DNA of 64,000 bases. Source: Diphasiastrum complanatum. Taxonomy: Eukaryota > Streptophyta > Lycopodiopsida > Lycopodiales > Lycopodiaceae. Both the position numbers and the translations under genes were made by a program. Positions 35,000 to 46,229 of this stretch are shown here, one piece after another. The stretch's first letter is position 1, and each line of letters begins with the position of its first letter. Under the pieces are notes generated by a model. That model did no database searches. It was not told where the DNA came from and saw only the letters and a program-made list of their open reading frames with translations. The stretch is from positions 17,458,809 to 17,522,808 of the forward strand of contig CM055107.1 of assembly GCA_029204225.1 (NCBI GenBank). Reading direction: 5' to 3'.

Positions 35000-37384
35000 C
35001 TATTGTATATATGTTCTTGTTGCGACGGGGACGGGGCTCACAACTCATGGAACCTTGGTAATAGATCGGTTTCCCTAAAAAACAATGCTCAGTATTTTAT
35101 ATTAGATCGAGTACATTGTACTTGCGATATAGCCGATTTATGTCAAGCTTTATTAATCACTACTAGCCAATTCAAAAGATGAAAATAAAAAATTGACACT
35201 AGCCCCTTTTTGGGCAGGCTGGGACCCAAAAAGAGGCAATGTTAGGCTATTAAACATTACTATATCCAATCTTTCACATGCCGATTTTTACAATATATCA
35301 CAAAAAACATCTAATTAGCAAACATCAACTTCATTGGCACCTACAATCTAACTCATCCCATGTTCTTGATTGGCAAATGCACCCGCTCCCAGTAGATTAT
35401 TTCATATATTTAATAACCTTCTAAAAGAAGTCAAAAGATCACCAAACAAAAAAGCTAGCAAAACAAAGAAAAGGGCATTCAAGATTAAAATGCAAGCCTC
35501 CTATTACAGCTTACCTCCTAGGTGATATCAAAGGTAAGGGTGGACCCTTCATCATATTGCATACCTTGCATCGATTTTATTATCTAAATATTTGGCATCT
35601 ATTTCCAATCTATCAAGATGTATAGAGTACGGGGATAAAGAGTTCAAATCTATTTAATGATGTAGGTGGTTCTGATGTTTGCCTGAATTCCATGGTGGAA
35701 ATTGAAGATCTACATCCTCGTGCATCAAACATTCTTCGTATATTAGGATTCATCACTTATGCCTATAGTTAGATCATTTGTAGGGAATATGAGTTTACTT
35801 ATCTTGTTTCCAATGTTGGATTTAGGCTTTTCATTATCAGTATTTGTTTCAAAGTCATATACCCCCCCCATAGCAATGGAGTTTATTAATTGGCATCACT
35901 TGGCTCTCTTCAATAGAACTTTGGTACTCATTTCTAACAAGGTGTATTGATGTATGCACATTTACTGTGCTCTCTAGGATTGTCATAAATATCTATGGTC
36001 TTGGATACAGGGGGGTAGTCTGTAGGAGCCATCCACATTGGTTTGGCTATTTCTTCCCATTATGAGTCACTTTCGTCCTCCTTGTCTAGAAGTACAACTT
36101 GATTAAGTTTATATCTAAATATTGAGGATATTACCTCCTCAGATTTAGTGGCTTTCGCAAGACTCACTTTCAAGTCTTCCATCCACTCTACTGGGGGGTA
36201 TTTTCATGATGTTTAGTCCATAGGTTCACACCTTCACCACTTTGAATTTTACTATTGGCTAGCCCATTGTTCAATCCAACCTCTTGTGTCCAACAAGGTT
36301 CTTCTAAATGATATGTTTTCTACAATACATTATCTAGGATATCTTAATGCTCCCTCTTTTTCATTGTGTCCATAAGAGCAACTTTTTGTATTATTGTCCT
36401 AGGTTATGTTGGTCAGAGGGAAATGTAAGGGTGCAACTCTCCCATCAAGTACATCTTCCATCTCATAGGTATCGTGTGATAGTTCTCTAGGTATACTAGA
36501 GTGGCAAACAAGTGAGACTATGGATTGGCCCTTGGTGGATTCATATCCCTTATGGGCATCTATTTTAGTAAAATGAGATTGTATTGCTTCAAATGGTTTG
36601 GAGATATGATGTAATTATCTCATGCTTGTTAGCTCGTTTCCAAGCGTAGGTCTACTACTATCTAGGATCATAATCCTCATCATTTGGGTAATGACTTGAC
36701 AATTAGATGTGGCGATGTATGCTTCTTCTATAATCATGGCTCTAGATACTACCTCTTCAAAAGAAGAGACTCCAGATTGGCATATCAATAATTGGATATT
36801 TGACTGTAATATCCTAACTCATCTACATTTTCATCACATACCACCTCACTAAGATTTGTTTTGATTTCATCTTCAACCATGGCCTCCCACACAAATATAG
36901 TCATCGTATCTATATCACCCATTGATCTATCACTATAATCCCTTACTTTATCAAGGGTCTTGTTCTCATTGTTATATCTTGACAAGGAATCTCCTATTTC
37001 ATTTCTGGTTGCATGTCATCCTCATGTGTATCTAATGGTGTTTCACATATCTATAATGAGAGTGCTGTCGCTATTCGTAGGTCAACTACCATATCTTTTT
37101 TTATTTTCAAGGAGAATTGACATTGCGAGCTCTTGTGGTAGAAGCTCTTGAGTTTTGACTATTTTTGAAGGTAGGGGATGTTGTAAAAATTTAAGGACAG
37201 GTAGTGGAAGCTTGAGTGTAGGCGTGTAGACTGATCAGATATGCAAGGTCTAGTCGCATGCAGATCATTGTGTACATCAGTGAGTTGATGATGGATTGAA
37301 ATGGGTAGCGTTTCATTTCCTCCTTTTATGCCTCAATTTGAGGAGACTTTTCCTTTGATGATTTTAGTCCAGGGTCGAGTGGAA
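35000..37384. other. No recognisable gene
   Basis: AT-rich spacer with many stops on both strands. The acidic minus-strand frame at 36785-36985 has no recognised family and no splice-supported continuation. It ends where the copia B RT begins. Confidence 0.5.
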
Positions 37385-38145
37385 AGTGACTTGGTTTGCA
37401 GTTGGCCATACCATGCTTTTCCAACACGTTGTTGAGATATCGTTGTTGACTGATAAAAATCAGTCTACTAGGTCAATCTTGTTGGATCTGAATTCTGAGA
37501 CAATAGTGGACTGGACCCATGTCACTCATCTTGAATTCCTGGGCCCGCATGCATTTTGTATCCTTCACCAGATTCAGATTGTTACTGAATAAGAGTGTAT
37601 CATCTACATAGAGAGTGATGATGATGAAGTGCTCTAAAACAGACTTGAAGTAGACATTCGAGTCTGTTGAGTTTGGAATAAAACCATTCTCTATCAGAAG
37701 TGCGTTGATCTTCTAGAACCAGATTCTGGGTGACTGTTTCAGCCCGTAGAGGGCCTTGTGGATTTTGCATACAAGGTGCTTTTGATTGCCCTTGAGTTCG
37801 TATCTCTCTGTTTGCGACATACAGACTTCCTCTTCGATGGTTTTGTTGAGGAAATCTATCTGGACATCCATCTGGTAGACTTCAAGGTCTACTGCAGCTG
37901 TAAAGGAGAGGAGTAGGCGCATCAAAGCATGTTTGACAACATGACGGAAGGTTTTAGAATAATCCAGATCTGGAATCTGGAAAAAGCCTTTGGCGACTAG
38001 CTTGGCCTTGTAACAATTTAGCCTCCCTTTAGTGTTGTACTTCACCTTGAATATCCATTTGCATGGAATTGGGTTTCGGTCCTTTGGCAGCTCAGTAATT
38101 TTCCATGTTTGATTCTCTATCAAAAAATTGAATTCGGTGTCCATC
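37385..38145 (-). pseudogene. Copia B RT, downstream half of split element
   Basis: The minus strand continues the frame of the element at 43720-44760 across nested insertion A2. It has KWIFKVKYNTKGRLNCYKA, the YQMDVQIDFLN block (catalytic Asp region), then HKALYGLKQSPRIWF, and further on ITLYVDDTLLFSNN (YVDD, near 37590). A stop breaks the frame between the two near 37710, and further stops follow toward 37400. RNase H and the 3' LTR are missing. Confidence 0.87.
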
Positions 38146-38150
38146 GCTGT
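38146..38150. repeat. Left target-site duplication GCTGT for copia A2
   Basis: Repeated exactly at 43715-43719 after the A2 3' LTR. Removing A2 and one copy rejoins the copia B reading frame. Confidence 0.92.
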
Positions 38151-39170
38151 TGAAGAAACAAAACGTTTCTAATTACAAAGCCTTGCTAGCTTTCAGCCCT
38201 CAGCCCGATGAAGACATTCGCGAACTCAAAGATCTAGAGACATGAAGCACGAAAAGTTTTGCGAACACAAAAGTCAAAGAAAACGAAGACGAACGGTTCG
38301 CGAACATGAAAGTCAAAGCAAACGAAGACGAACGGTTCACGAACATGAAAGATTCACGAACAAAAATCTTTTGCTGTCCAATACGAGAGAAGACAAACAA
38401 TCAAAACGAAACCAATGACAAAAACAAAACCTTCTCCTGCCCTCCATGCTCCAATGAGTACCAGCAAGATCATGCAAGTACCCAGAAGTACAGATATCTG
38501 ATATGATGATATGACATCAGCAGATACATTTTAGGTTGTGGCTAATCTGCCACTCTTGCAGTTCCCTAATCAGTTGTAGATGCTTAATCACTCTAATCTT
38601 AGATTTACAAAGAGCGACCATACTTACTGGATGATACTTGACATATAGATCAACAGAATACACATACAGTGTAACGTAGTAGTTTGATGCTAGTAAGAAA
38701 TCAAGACAAAAATACAGACAACAAGTTCGCATGCGAGCGAGACGAGCTATGTGATTAGGATCCATAGAGATCCAACTATCCGCTAGTAAAACAAGACGAG
38801 TACTCATGATAGAACCGTGTTTCTCCCACGCCAACGCACTGCGTGGATTTGTATGCAGTGCTTGAAGAAATCAGAGGAAGATCAATATAGATAATTTTTT
38901 CTTGTTGTGTGTGATCTCGAATGCAAATGCATCTATTGTTATTCGTATGTCTGAGTTTTCTTGTTCATTTTAATTCCGCACCTTGGTTGAAACTATATTG
39001 AATGCTATATTAATTTTATAGACGTAGATCAGCAGTGCCTGACTACATTCTGGAGGATTGTAGGAGTGATTCAGTTGGCAGTGTCCAGCGATCGCATCTA
39101 AACTCCATCCGAGTCGCAAGAGGTTACTTCGCGAAAGCTCCGCGACTGCGAAATCCAAATCGTGATTCTG
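38151..39170 (+). mobile_element. Copia A2 5' LTR, 3' edge deleted
   Basis: Starts TGAAGAAACAAAACG and matches 42697-43714 throughout. The last bases of the LTR, the primer site and most of gag are missing. At about 39171 the sequence passes into the late-gag region. Five TTCGCGAA-type palindromes sit near 38217, 38258, 38297, 38337 and 38353, some mutated at CpG to TTCACGAA. Those from 38269 lie in tandem units of about 40 bases. Confidence 0.9.
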
Positions 39171-42100
39171 ATGGAACAAGCAAAGGCCACTAGAAGACCA
39201 AAGGGAGGTTGAAACAACAAGGTGCAGACAAGAAAACTTGTGTGAGATGAAGAACAGATGAGCATACAGTAGATACTTGCTGGCTCAATCCCAAGATTGA
39301 GTGTATCCATTGCCACAAGAAGGGTCATGCAGCCATTGATTGCTGCCAAAACTCGATAAACAAGTCAGCACAGAACAGACAGGAGAACAACAATAGTTCA
39401 TCCTATGTCGAGGATCCCGAGAGCTCGAAAATGGGCGAAGAAAGAACAAACAGAAATTGTTCGACCGCCTATCTATGTGAAAACGTGTGTGCAGCATCAA
39501 CATCTGACATACATGAGGTGATCCTAGATTCAGGAGCCACCTCACACTTCGTGACATCAAGACGAATCATGTCTGATTTCAGAAGTGCAGATCCCTCAAG
39601 ATTCATAGTTCTTGGAGATGGATCTAGACATCAAGTAATGGTATTGGTTCGCTATGGCTCAACACCAATGGCAGCGACAGACGACTCGAAGATGTTCTGT
39701 TCGTGCCTACTCTGCAACAAGACTTGCTCTCTATAGCAAGAATAGCAGATGCAGGGATGTGTGTGACGTTTTTTGATGAAGCATGCAATGTGATTGATGC
39801 CAGTACCAGTACTCTCATCGCTCAAGGCAGAAAAAAAGGGAACCTATATCATCTGAAGGTATGCCTACCTACGGATCAGGTGCATTAGACTCATGATGAC
39901 TTGCCAGACACTCTGTGGCACAGAAGACTTTGCCACATGAACTCAATGGCACTTTACCAAGCAAGCCATCATGGAACGATAGCAGGGGTCAGCATCTCTA
40001 ATGCAACCAGTTCGACCACCTGTGATGCATGTTTGAAGGCCAAGATGTCACGCACACCATTCATCAAAGACTCCTACAGAACAACAAAGATTCTGGAGCT
40101 AGTGCACTCTGACATCTGTGGACCATTCAACGTGATCTCAGTAGGAGGTCCAAAGTATTACATAACCTTCGTTGATTATTATAGCAAATTTGCTAGAGTG
40201 TATTTCATTCAGAATAAATCTGAAGCACTTGATAAATTCACAGAATATGTGAATTGGGTAGAAAGGTGCACAAACAACAAAGTGAAGCAGATCAGAACAG
40301 ATCGAGGTGGCAAATACATCTTGAATCGCTTCACTGACTTCTGCAATGATCGTGGCATCAGTCATAGAAGAACTGCAGCCTACACGCCATAGTACAATGG
40401 TGTTGCTGAATGAAAGAACAAGACCCTGATGGAAGCAGCTAGATGCATGATGGCCTATTCAAAAGCTCCAAGGGCACTGTGGGCTGAAGCAGTAGCTACA
40501 GCCGCATACATCCAGAACAGAACAGACAAGTCTGATGTTCCTCACATGACACCACATGAGCTATGGTGGGGTAGAAAGCCCAACCTGCCTCACGTCAGAA
40601 TCTTTGGCTGTGCAGGTTATGCACATATTTCTGATAAGCTTCGAAAGAAGCTTGATGAGAAAGCCGAGCAGAGATTCCTAGTAGGTTATGACAACAACTC
40701 ATCATATTACAGAGTCTACATGCCAGACACGAACACTGTGAAAACAGTGGGAGATGTCAGATTCGATGAGAGTAGGATGATGGCCAATGACGATCCTGTC
40801 AGCTACGAAGTTCTGGAGAGACAATACTATGACTTGCCACCAACGATAGAGGGAGCAGAGTACGAACACAAAAATGAAGATTTTTGAGTCGTCTCCCATT
40901 TGAGCGACGAATCTGACGAAGAAAGATTCAAGAGACAACCTGCTGCCATGGTTCTTGTAAACCAAAATGGTTCCGGACCAAGCAGAGTAGACAAGGGCAA
41001 CGACATAGCTGCTCTAGGAGGATCTCCCAGAACGTCGACAACCCCACAAAGAGCACCAACAAGATATGTGCCAGACAGCTCAACTTCCACATCAGAAGAG
41101 TTCTACGGGTTCAATGACCAACCACAGACTTTCGAGGAGGCGATTGAAGGTCCAAAGAAGGACAGATGGATCCAAGACATGAACAAAGAGATGGAGTCTA
41201 TGAGGAAGAACCAGGTATGGACGTTGGAGCCATTACCACAGAAGCACAAGATTGTCAAATGCAAATGGGTCTTCAAGCTCAAATACGGACCAGACGAGAA
41301 TGTGACGAAATACAAGGCAAGACTGGTAGCAAAAGGTTTTTCTCAGAGATACGGTATTGACTACTCTGAAACCTTCTCTCTTGTCATCAAACATTCGTCC
41401 CTACATCTGCTATTTGCATATGTACAGCTTATGACCTCAGGATCCACATTGTGGACGAGAAGACAACCTTCTTGCATGGCAAATTAGACGAAGAGGTCTA
41501 CATGGATCAACCCCCAGGATATGTCTCGAATTCACTTCCTGACTATGCATGCAGAATGCATAGAAGCATCTATGGTCTGAAATAATCAGCCCGCCAATGG
41601 TACAAGAAGAAAGATCAAGCCCTGAAATCATTAGGATTCAAGCCTCTGTTGGCTGACTCTAATGTATATGTCAGAGTTACAGATGGGCAGATCATCATTG
41701 TGGCTGTGTATGTAGATGACACTCTGATACTTTGCAGGAGTGAGCAACTAATTGCTGAAGTAAAGGCAGACATCTCTAAACATTTCAAGATCGTGGATCT
41801 AGGAGAAGCCAGGTGTTATCTAGGCTTGCAAATTGAAAGAGACTACGAGGGAGGTAAGTTATACCTTCACCAATCCAGATACACCCAGAAGATCCTAGAG
41901 GACTTTGGGATGCTGAACTGCAAAGGAGCGAACACTCCAATGCTCGCAGGGATGGTATTGCCGAATAATGACTGTCCAAAGACTGAGGAAGAGAGAGAAC
42001 AGATGCAGCTCACACCTTACAAGAAGCTGATAGGATCACTGATGTACCTTGTTGACAACACACGTCGTGATATTGCTTATACAGTATTCAAGATGTGCCA

Positions 42101-42696
42101 ATTCTGCACGAATCCAGGCTCGACACATTGGAAGATTGCAAAACAAATTTTGCAATATCTTCAATTAACGAGAGATCATGGCTTGTGTTATTATCGTGGT
42201 GTAGGTTTCAGGATACTTTCCTACAGTGACACTAGTTGGGAATCTCTCAAGGATGACTGTAAAAACGTCTCGGTAGGATGTGCCATCGCATCAAGAGCAG
42301 CAGTTCTCTGGGTCAGCAAGAAGCAGACCGTTGTAGCCCAGTCATCTTGTGAAGCAGAATATGTTGCAGCAGCAAAGATGGCCAACAAAATAATCTGGCT
42401 AAGGCAGTTTCTGGACGAATTGGGCGAAACAAGGAATGAGCCCCTGGTCTTGCAGATGGACAACACCTCTGCAATACACCTGATGAAAGATCCCATGTTC
42501 CATTTCAAAACAAAGCACATTGCGATCAAGTACCACTTGATCAGGGATCTAATTGAGAAGAAGATGCTGTAGACCACCTTCATCGGAATGAGAGACATGG
42601 TTGCTGAGATCTTCACTAAAGCCCTGGACAAAGGACTCTTTGAGAGACAAAGGAGCAGTCTCGGGATCGTAAAGCTATCATGCTTTGAGAGGGAGC
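39171..42696 (+). pseudogene. Copia A2 late gag to RNase H
   Basis: Gag is truncated to the knuckle region (CIHCHKKGHAAIDC near 39305). Protease VILDSGATSHFV is intact near 39525. The pre-integrase HLWH-type block (LWHRRLCHMNS) is near 39915. The integrase core 40080-40440 has KQIRTDRGGKYI, with a stop replacing Gln in the YTPQ motif and another in the AERKN motif. The pol linker follows to 40887. RT from 41200 has CKWVFKLKYGPDE, a frame change near 41430, a stop in GLKQSAR near 41582, and YVDDTLILCR near 41715. RNase H spans to 42690 with MDNTSAIHLMKDP and a stop at 42570-42572 before the last block (VAEIFTKALDKG). At least five lesions are visible, so it is not autonomous. Confidence 0.92.
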
Positions 42697-43714
42697 TGAA
42701 GAAACAAAACGTTTCTAATTACAAAGCCTTGCTAGCTTTCAGCCCTCAACCCGACGAATACATTCGCGAACTCGAAGATCTGGAGACACGAAGCACAAAA
42801 AGTTTCGCGAACACAAAAGTCAAAGAAAACGAAGATGAACAATTCGTGAACATGAAAGTCAAAGCAGACGAAGACGAATGGTTCGTGAACACGAAAGATT
42901 CACGAACGAGAATCTTTTGCGGTCCAGTACGAGAGAAGGCACAACGACGGAAACGAAACCTTCTCCTGCCCTCCACGCTCCAAAGAGTACCAGCAAGATC
43001 ATGCAAGTATCCAAAAGTACAAATATTTGATCTGATGATATGCGTGAGTAGATACATTTTAGGTCGTGGCTAGTCTGCCACTCTTGCAATTCCCTGATTA
43101 GTTGTAGATGCTTAATCACTCTAATCTTAGATTTACATAGAGAGACCATACTTACTGGATGATACTTGACATATAGATCAACAGAATACACATACAGTAT
43201 AACGTAGTAGTCTGATGCTAGTAAGACATCAAGACAAAAATACAGACAACAAGTCTGGCTGCGAGCTCGACGAGCTCTGTGATCAGGATCCATAGAGATC
43301 CAACTGTTTGCTAGTAAAGTGAGATGATTACTCGTGAGAGAACCGTGTTTTTCTAACGCCAACGCACTACATGGATTTGCATGCAGTTCTTGAAGAAATT
43401 AAAGGAAGATCAATATAGATAATTTTTTCTTGTTGTGTTTGATCTCGAATGCAAATGCGCCTGCTGTTATTTGTATGTCTGAGTTTTCTTGTTCATTTTA
43501 ATTTCGCACCTTGGCTGAACTATGTTGAATGCTGCATTAATTTTATAAACGTAGATCAGTAGTGCCTGACTACATTATGGAGGATTGTAGGAGTGATTCA
43601 GCTGGCAGTGTCCAGCGATCCCATCTGAACTCCATCCGAGTCGCAAGAGGATCGTGGTTCCTTCGTGAAAGCTTTGCGACTGGGAAATTCAAATCGCGAT
43701 TCTGATTCTCATCA
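42697..43714 (+). mobile_element. Copia A2 3' LTR (1,018 bp)
   Basis: Follows the purine tract GAGAGGGAG and starts TGAAGAAACAAAACG. It ends TTCTCATCA and is followed by the GCTGT target duplication. It carries the TTCGCGAA palindrome array, with several sites decayed to TTCGTGAA or TTCACGAA. Confidence 0.93.
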
Positions 43715-43719
43715 GCTGT
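43715..43719. repeat. Right target-site duplication GCTGT
   Basis: Exact copy of 38146-38150. It fixes the boundaries of the nested A2 insertion. Confidence 0.92.
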
Positions 43720-44760
43720 TGTCCACTGGTCAACATCAGGAATAGACATTGCCTCGAAAACGGTGGTTGGCTCCTGCACAAAGTAGTAGGCCGGATCATC
43801 ATAAATTTGGATGGAGGCTGTTTGGACCTATTCGATCTTCTAGTTTGAACTTTGGTCCTCTAATGTGTGTTGACTCATTGAGGTTCTGACTCATTGTCTG
43901 AGTCAGTGTCGCTTTTCTACAGTTGAATCCTTGGATCGGAATTTAGGTGCTCGATCCCTGGGTTTGATTTGTCAGCAGCTTTTCCCTTGTGGTCAATGAA
44001 CTGGTCTTCCACAAAAATGACATATCTACTGGTGAATGTCTTCTCAATATCCAAATTGTAGGGTTTGTATGCCTTGTGATATGGGGAACAACTGATGAAA
44101 TCATTTTTTTGCTTTTGTCATCTAGTTTTCTTCTTAGACCTTCAGGGATCTGAGTGAAAGCGATGCATCCAAACACTCGACTATCTCTGAGTGATGGTTT
44201 TGATCGTGTTCACATCTCATAAGGTGTCTTGCCATTCAGGGCTTTGGTGATGGATCGATTTCGCAAATAGGCAGCTGTAGTAACAACTTCTGCCCATAAT
44301 TTCTTTGGAAGAGAGGCATGGGCCATCATGCTCTTGGCACTTTCGATGAGTGTCCGATTCTTCTGTTCAGCTACACCATTGGACCGAGCTGAGTAGCTAG
44401 TTGTATATTGTTGATGTATCTCGTTGGCCTTGCAGAACTCCTTGAATTCTCTTGAGATATACTCTCCCCCTCCATCTATGCATAAAGACTTGATCTTCCT
44501 CTGGGTCTGATTTTTTGCAGATGCCTTGAACTGCTTGAAGAACTTAAATGCTTCTGATTTGTTCTTCATGAAATAAATAGCAGTCCTTCGAGAGAAGTCG
44601 TTGATGAAGGTTAGGAAATAGAGAGCTCCCCCTGTGGAAGCAGTTCGCATCGGGCCACAAATGTTGCTATGTACAAGGCCAAGCAAGCCCTTGGAAGTAT
44701 GAATTGAGTATGAAGTGAAAGGCATGTCATAAAAAGTTCGGAGTTGCAAGAAGAGAGTTT
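43720..44760 (-). pseudogene. Copia B integrase and pol linker, upstream half
   Basis: The minus-strand integrase is open over 44210-44749: LVHSNICGPMRTAS, LTFINDFSRRTAIYFM, KIKSLCIDGGGEYIS, YSARSNGVAEQKNRTLIES. The catalytic residues are present, but Arg is changed to Cys before the second Asp block and Glu-Arg-Lys reads Glu-Gln-Lys. The linker (MFGCIAFTQIPEGLRRKLD) follows, then EAMSIPDVDQWTTA. The latter joins MDTEFNFLIENQTW at 38144 once A2 is removed. Gag, protease and the 5' LTR are missing; the copy ends next to the GA microsatellite. Confidence 0.9.
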
Positions 44761-44790
44761 AATAGGGATTAGCATAGTAAAATAGAGTCC

Positions 44791-44948
<158 letters not shown>

Positions 44949-44953
44949 CACCA

Positions 44954-46160
44954 TGTTGGAAATTAAGCCCACAGTTGTCTCCTTGGAATTACAATTTAGA
45001 CAACCAATTTATTTGAAGAACGTCTACAATGGGCTTCTGGCTGATCTCCAGCAAAGGGTAACCAATCCTATCATAATTTCAAAGTTCGGATGTTAAGTTC
45101 AACAATTTGAAGTCATTGAAGACTTGGCCATCTTCAAGGACTTTTTCAGGAACTAGCATTTAGAACAAGTCTACAGAAACACTTTACTTTTCAACAATGT
45201 GTAAAAATACACTAAGTGTCGCACAGTTCACATTTTTTGCACTCTCCAAAAAATGCGACACTTCAATAAATTGAAGGAAAAACACTAAGTGTCGCATATT
45301 TTGCATTTGTCGCATTTTTTTGAAATGCGACAATGTTGACTTTTTCCAAAAAGCGATACTTCAACATAGTGCAACAATTCAGCTCTTTGCGACAATGTCG
45401 ACTTTTCTCAAAATGCGACAGTGTCGGCTTTTACCCAGAAAACGACACTTCAACTAGTGCAGTAGTTCAACATTTTGCGACAGTGTCGGCTTTTCTAGAA
45501 AGGCGACACCAGCACATTTCACCAGTTTAACTGTTTTTCAGCAGTGTCGGCTTTTTCGCATTTTCTCAACAAATGCAACACTTGCTTTTGCTTCTTCCTT
45601 TCAACTATTTTGAAGAGGTTAACTTATGTTAAACTATTATAAGGGCACCGTCGACTTTTTAACGATAGTGTCTCCTTTTTAAGGGCACTATCGACTTTTT
45701 CGCAAAAAGAGACAGGAAAAATCTGACAGTCATCTATTTTGAACAAGATCGTTGTTTGATCACACTTGTTTACTCAGTTTGATCAAAACACGAACATCTA
45801 CGAGTCCTTTGCTTCTAATCAGACAATGGTTGTCTTTGACGCCTGAGGAACTCGCACTATCATACTGCTATTTCCATCTATTTTAGAACTGAACTTCTCA
45901 TACTAAATCCATTTTTCAGTAATACCACACACACAAACCATCTCTAGTCTCTTCGATGGACTGTACTCTCGTTTTTGTGAGTATAATTAATTTTTAAGAT
46001 CCTGTTGGGCAACTAGAACACTTTAAGTTGTGATTATACTTAGCATGATCTTATAATTAGACTGGCTTTGCATTTAGTAGCTAATTGTAACAGGAGAGAT
46101 ATTCCACAATACTCATGCTCTCTTCTCTGTTCACGTTCTCTATTCTCCCTTGCTTCATCA
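44954..46160 (+). mobile_element. Copia H 5' LTR (about 1,207 bp)
   Basis: Starts TGTTGGAAATTAAGCCC, repeated as TGTCGGAAATTAAGCCC at 49476, and ends TGCTTCATCA before the primer site. At 45240-45560 it carries an array of GCGACANTGTCG palindromes and half sites, for example 45327, 45389, 45415 and 45477, with interspersed GCGACACTT. The preceding five bases are CACCA. Confidence 0.87.
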
Positions 46161-46163
46161 GAT

Positions 46164-46175
46164 TGGTATCAGAGC
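46164..46175 (+). promoter_or_regulatory. Primer-binding site of copia H
   Basis: TGGTATCAGAGC, three bases after the LTR end. Confidence 0.93.
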
Positions 46176-46229
46176 GTAGCTCAATAAACCAAGAGATTAA
46201 GTTTGTTCCATTTGTATTACTGTTAACAT

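Noticed and set aside
36785-36985. Acidic 66-codon minus-strand frame
   Set aside because: No homologue recognised, and neighbouring sequence is full of stops without convincing splice sites.
42221-43362. Minus-strand frames over the A2 RNase H and 3' LTR
   Set aside because: Antisense shadows; the plus strand has clear RNase H motifs and the LTR is non-coding.
45240-45560. Regular GCGACA repeats as a possible CRISPR-like array
   Set aside because: Repeats are short, irregular and inside a plant retrotransposon LTR, with no leader or cas genes.
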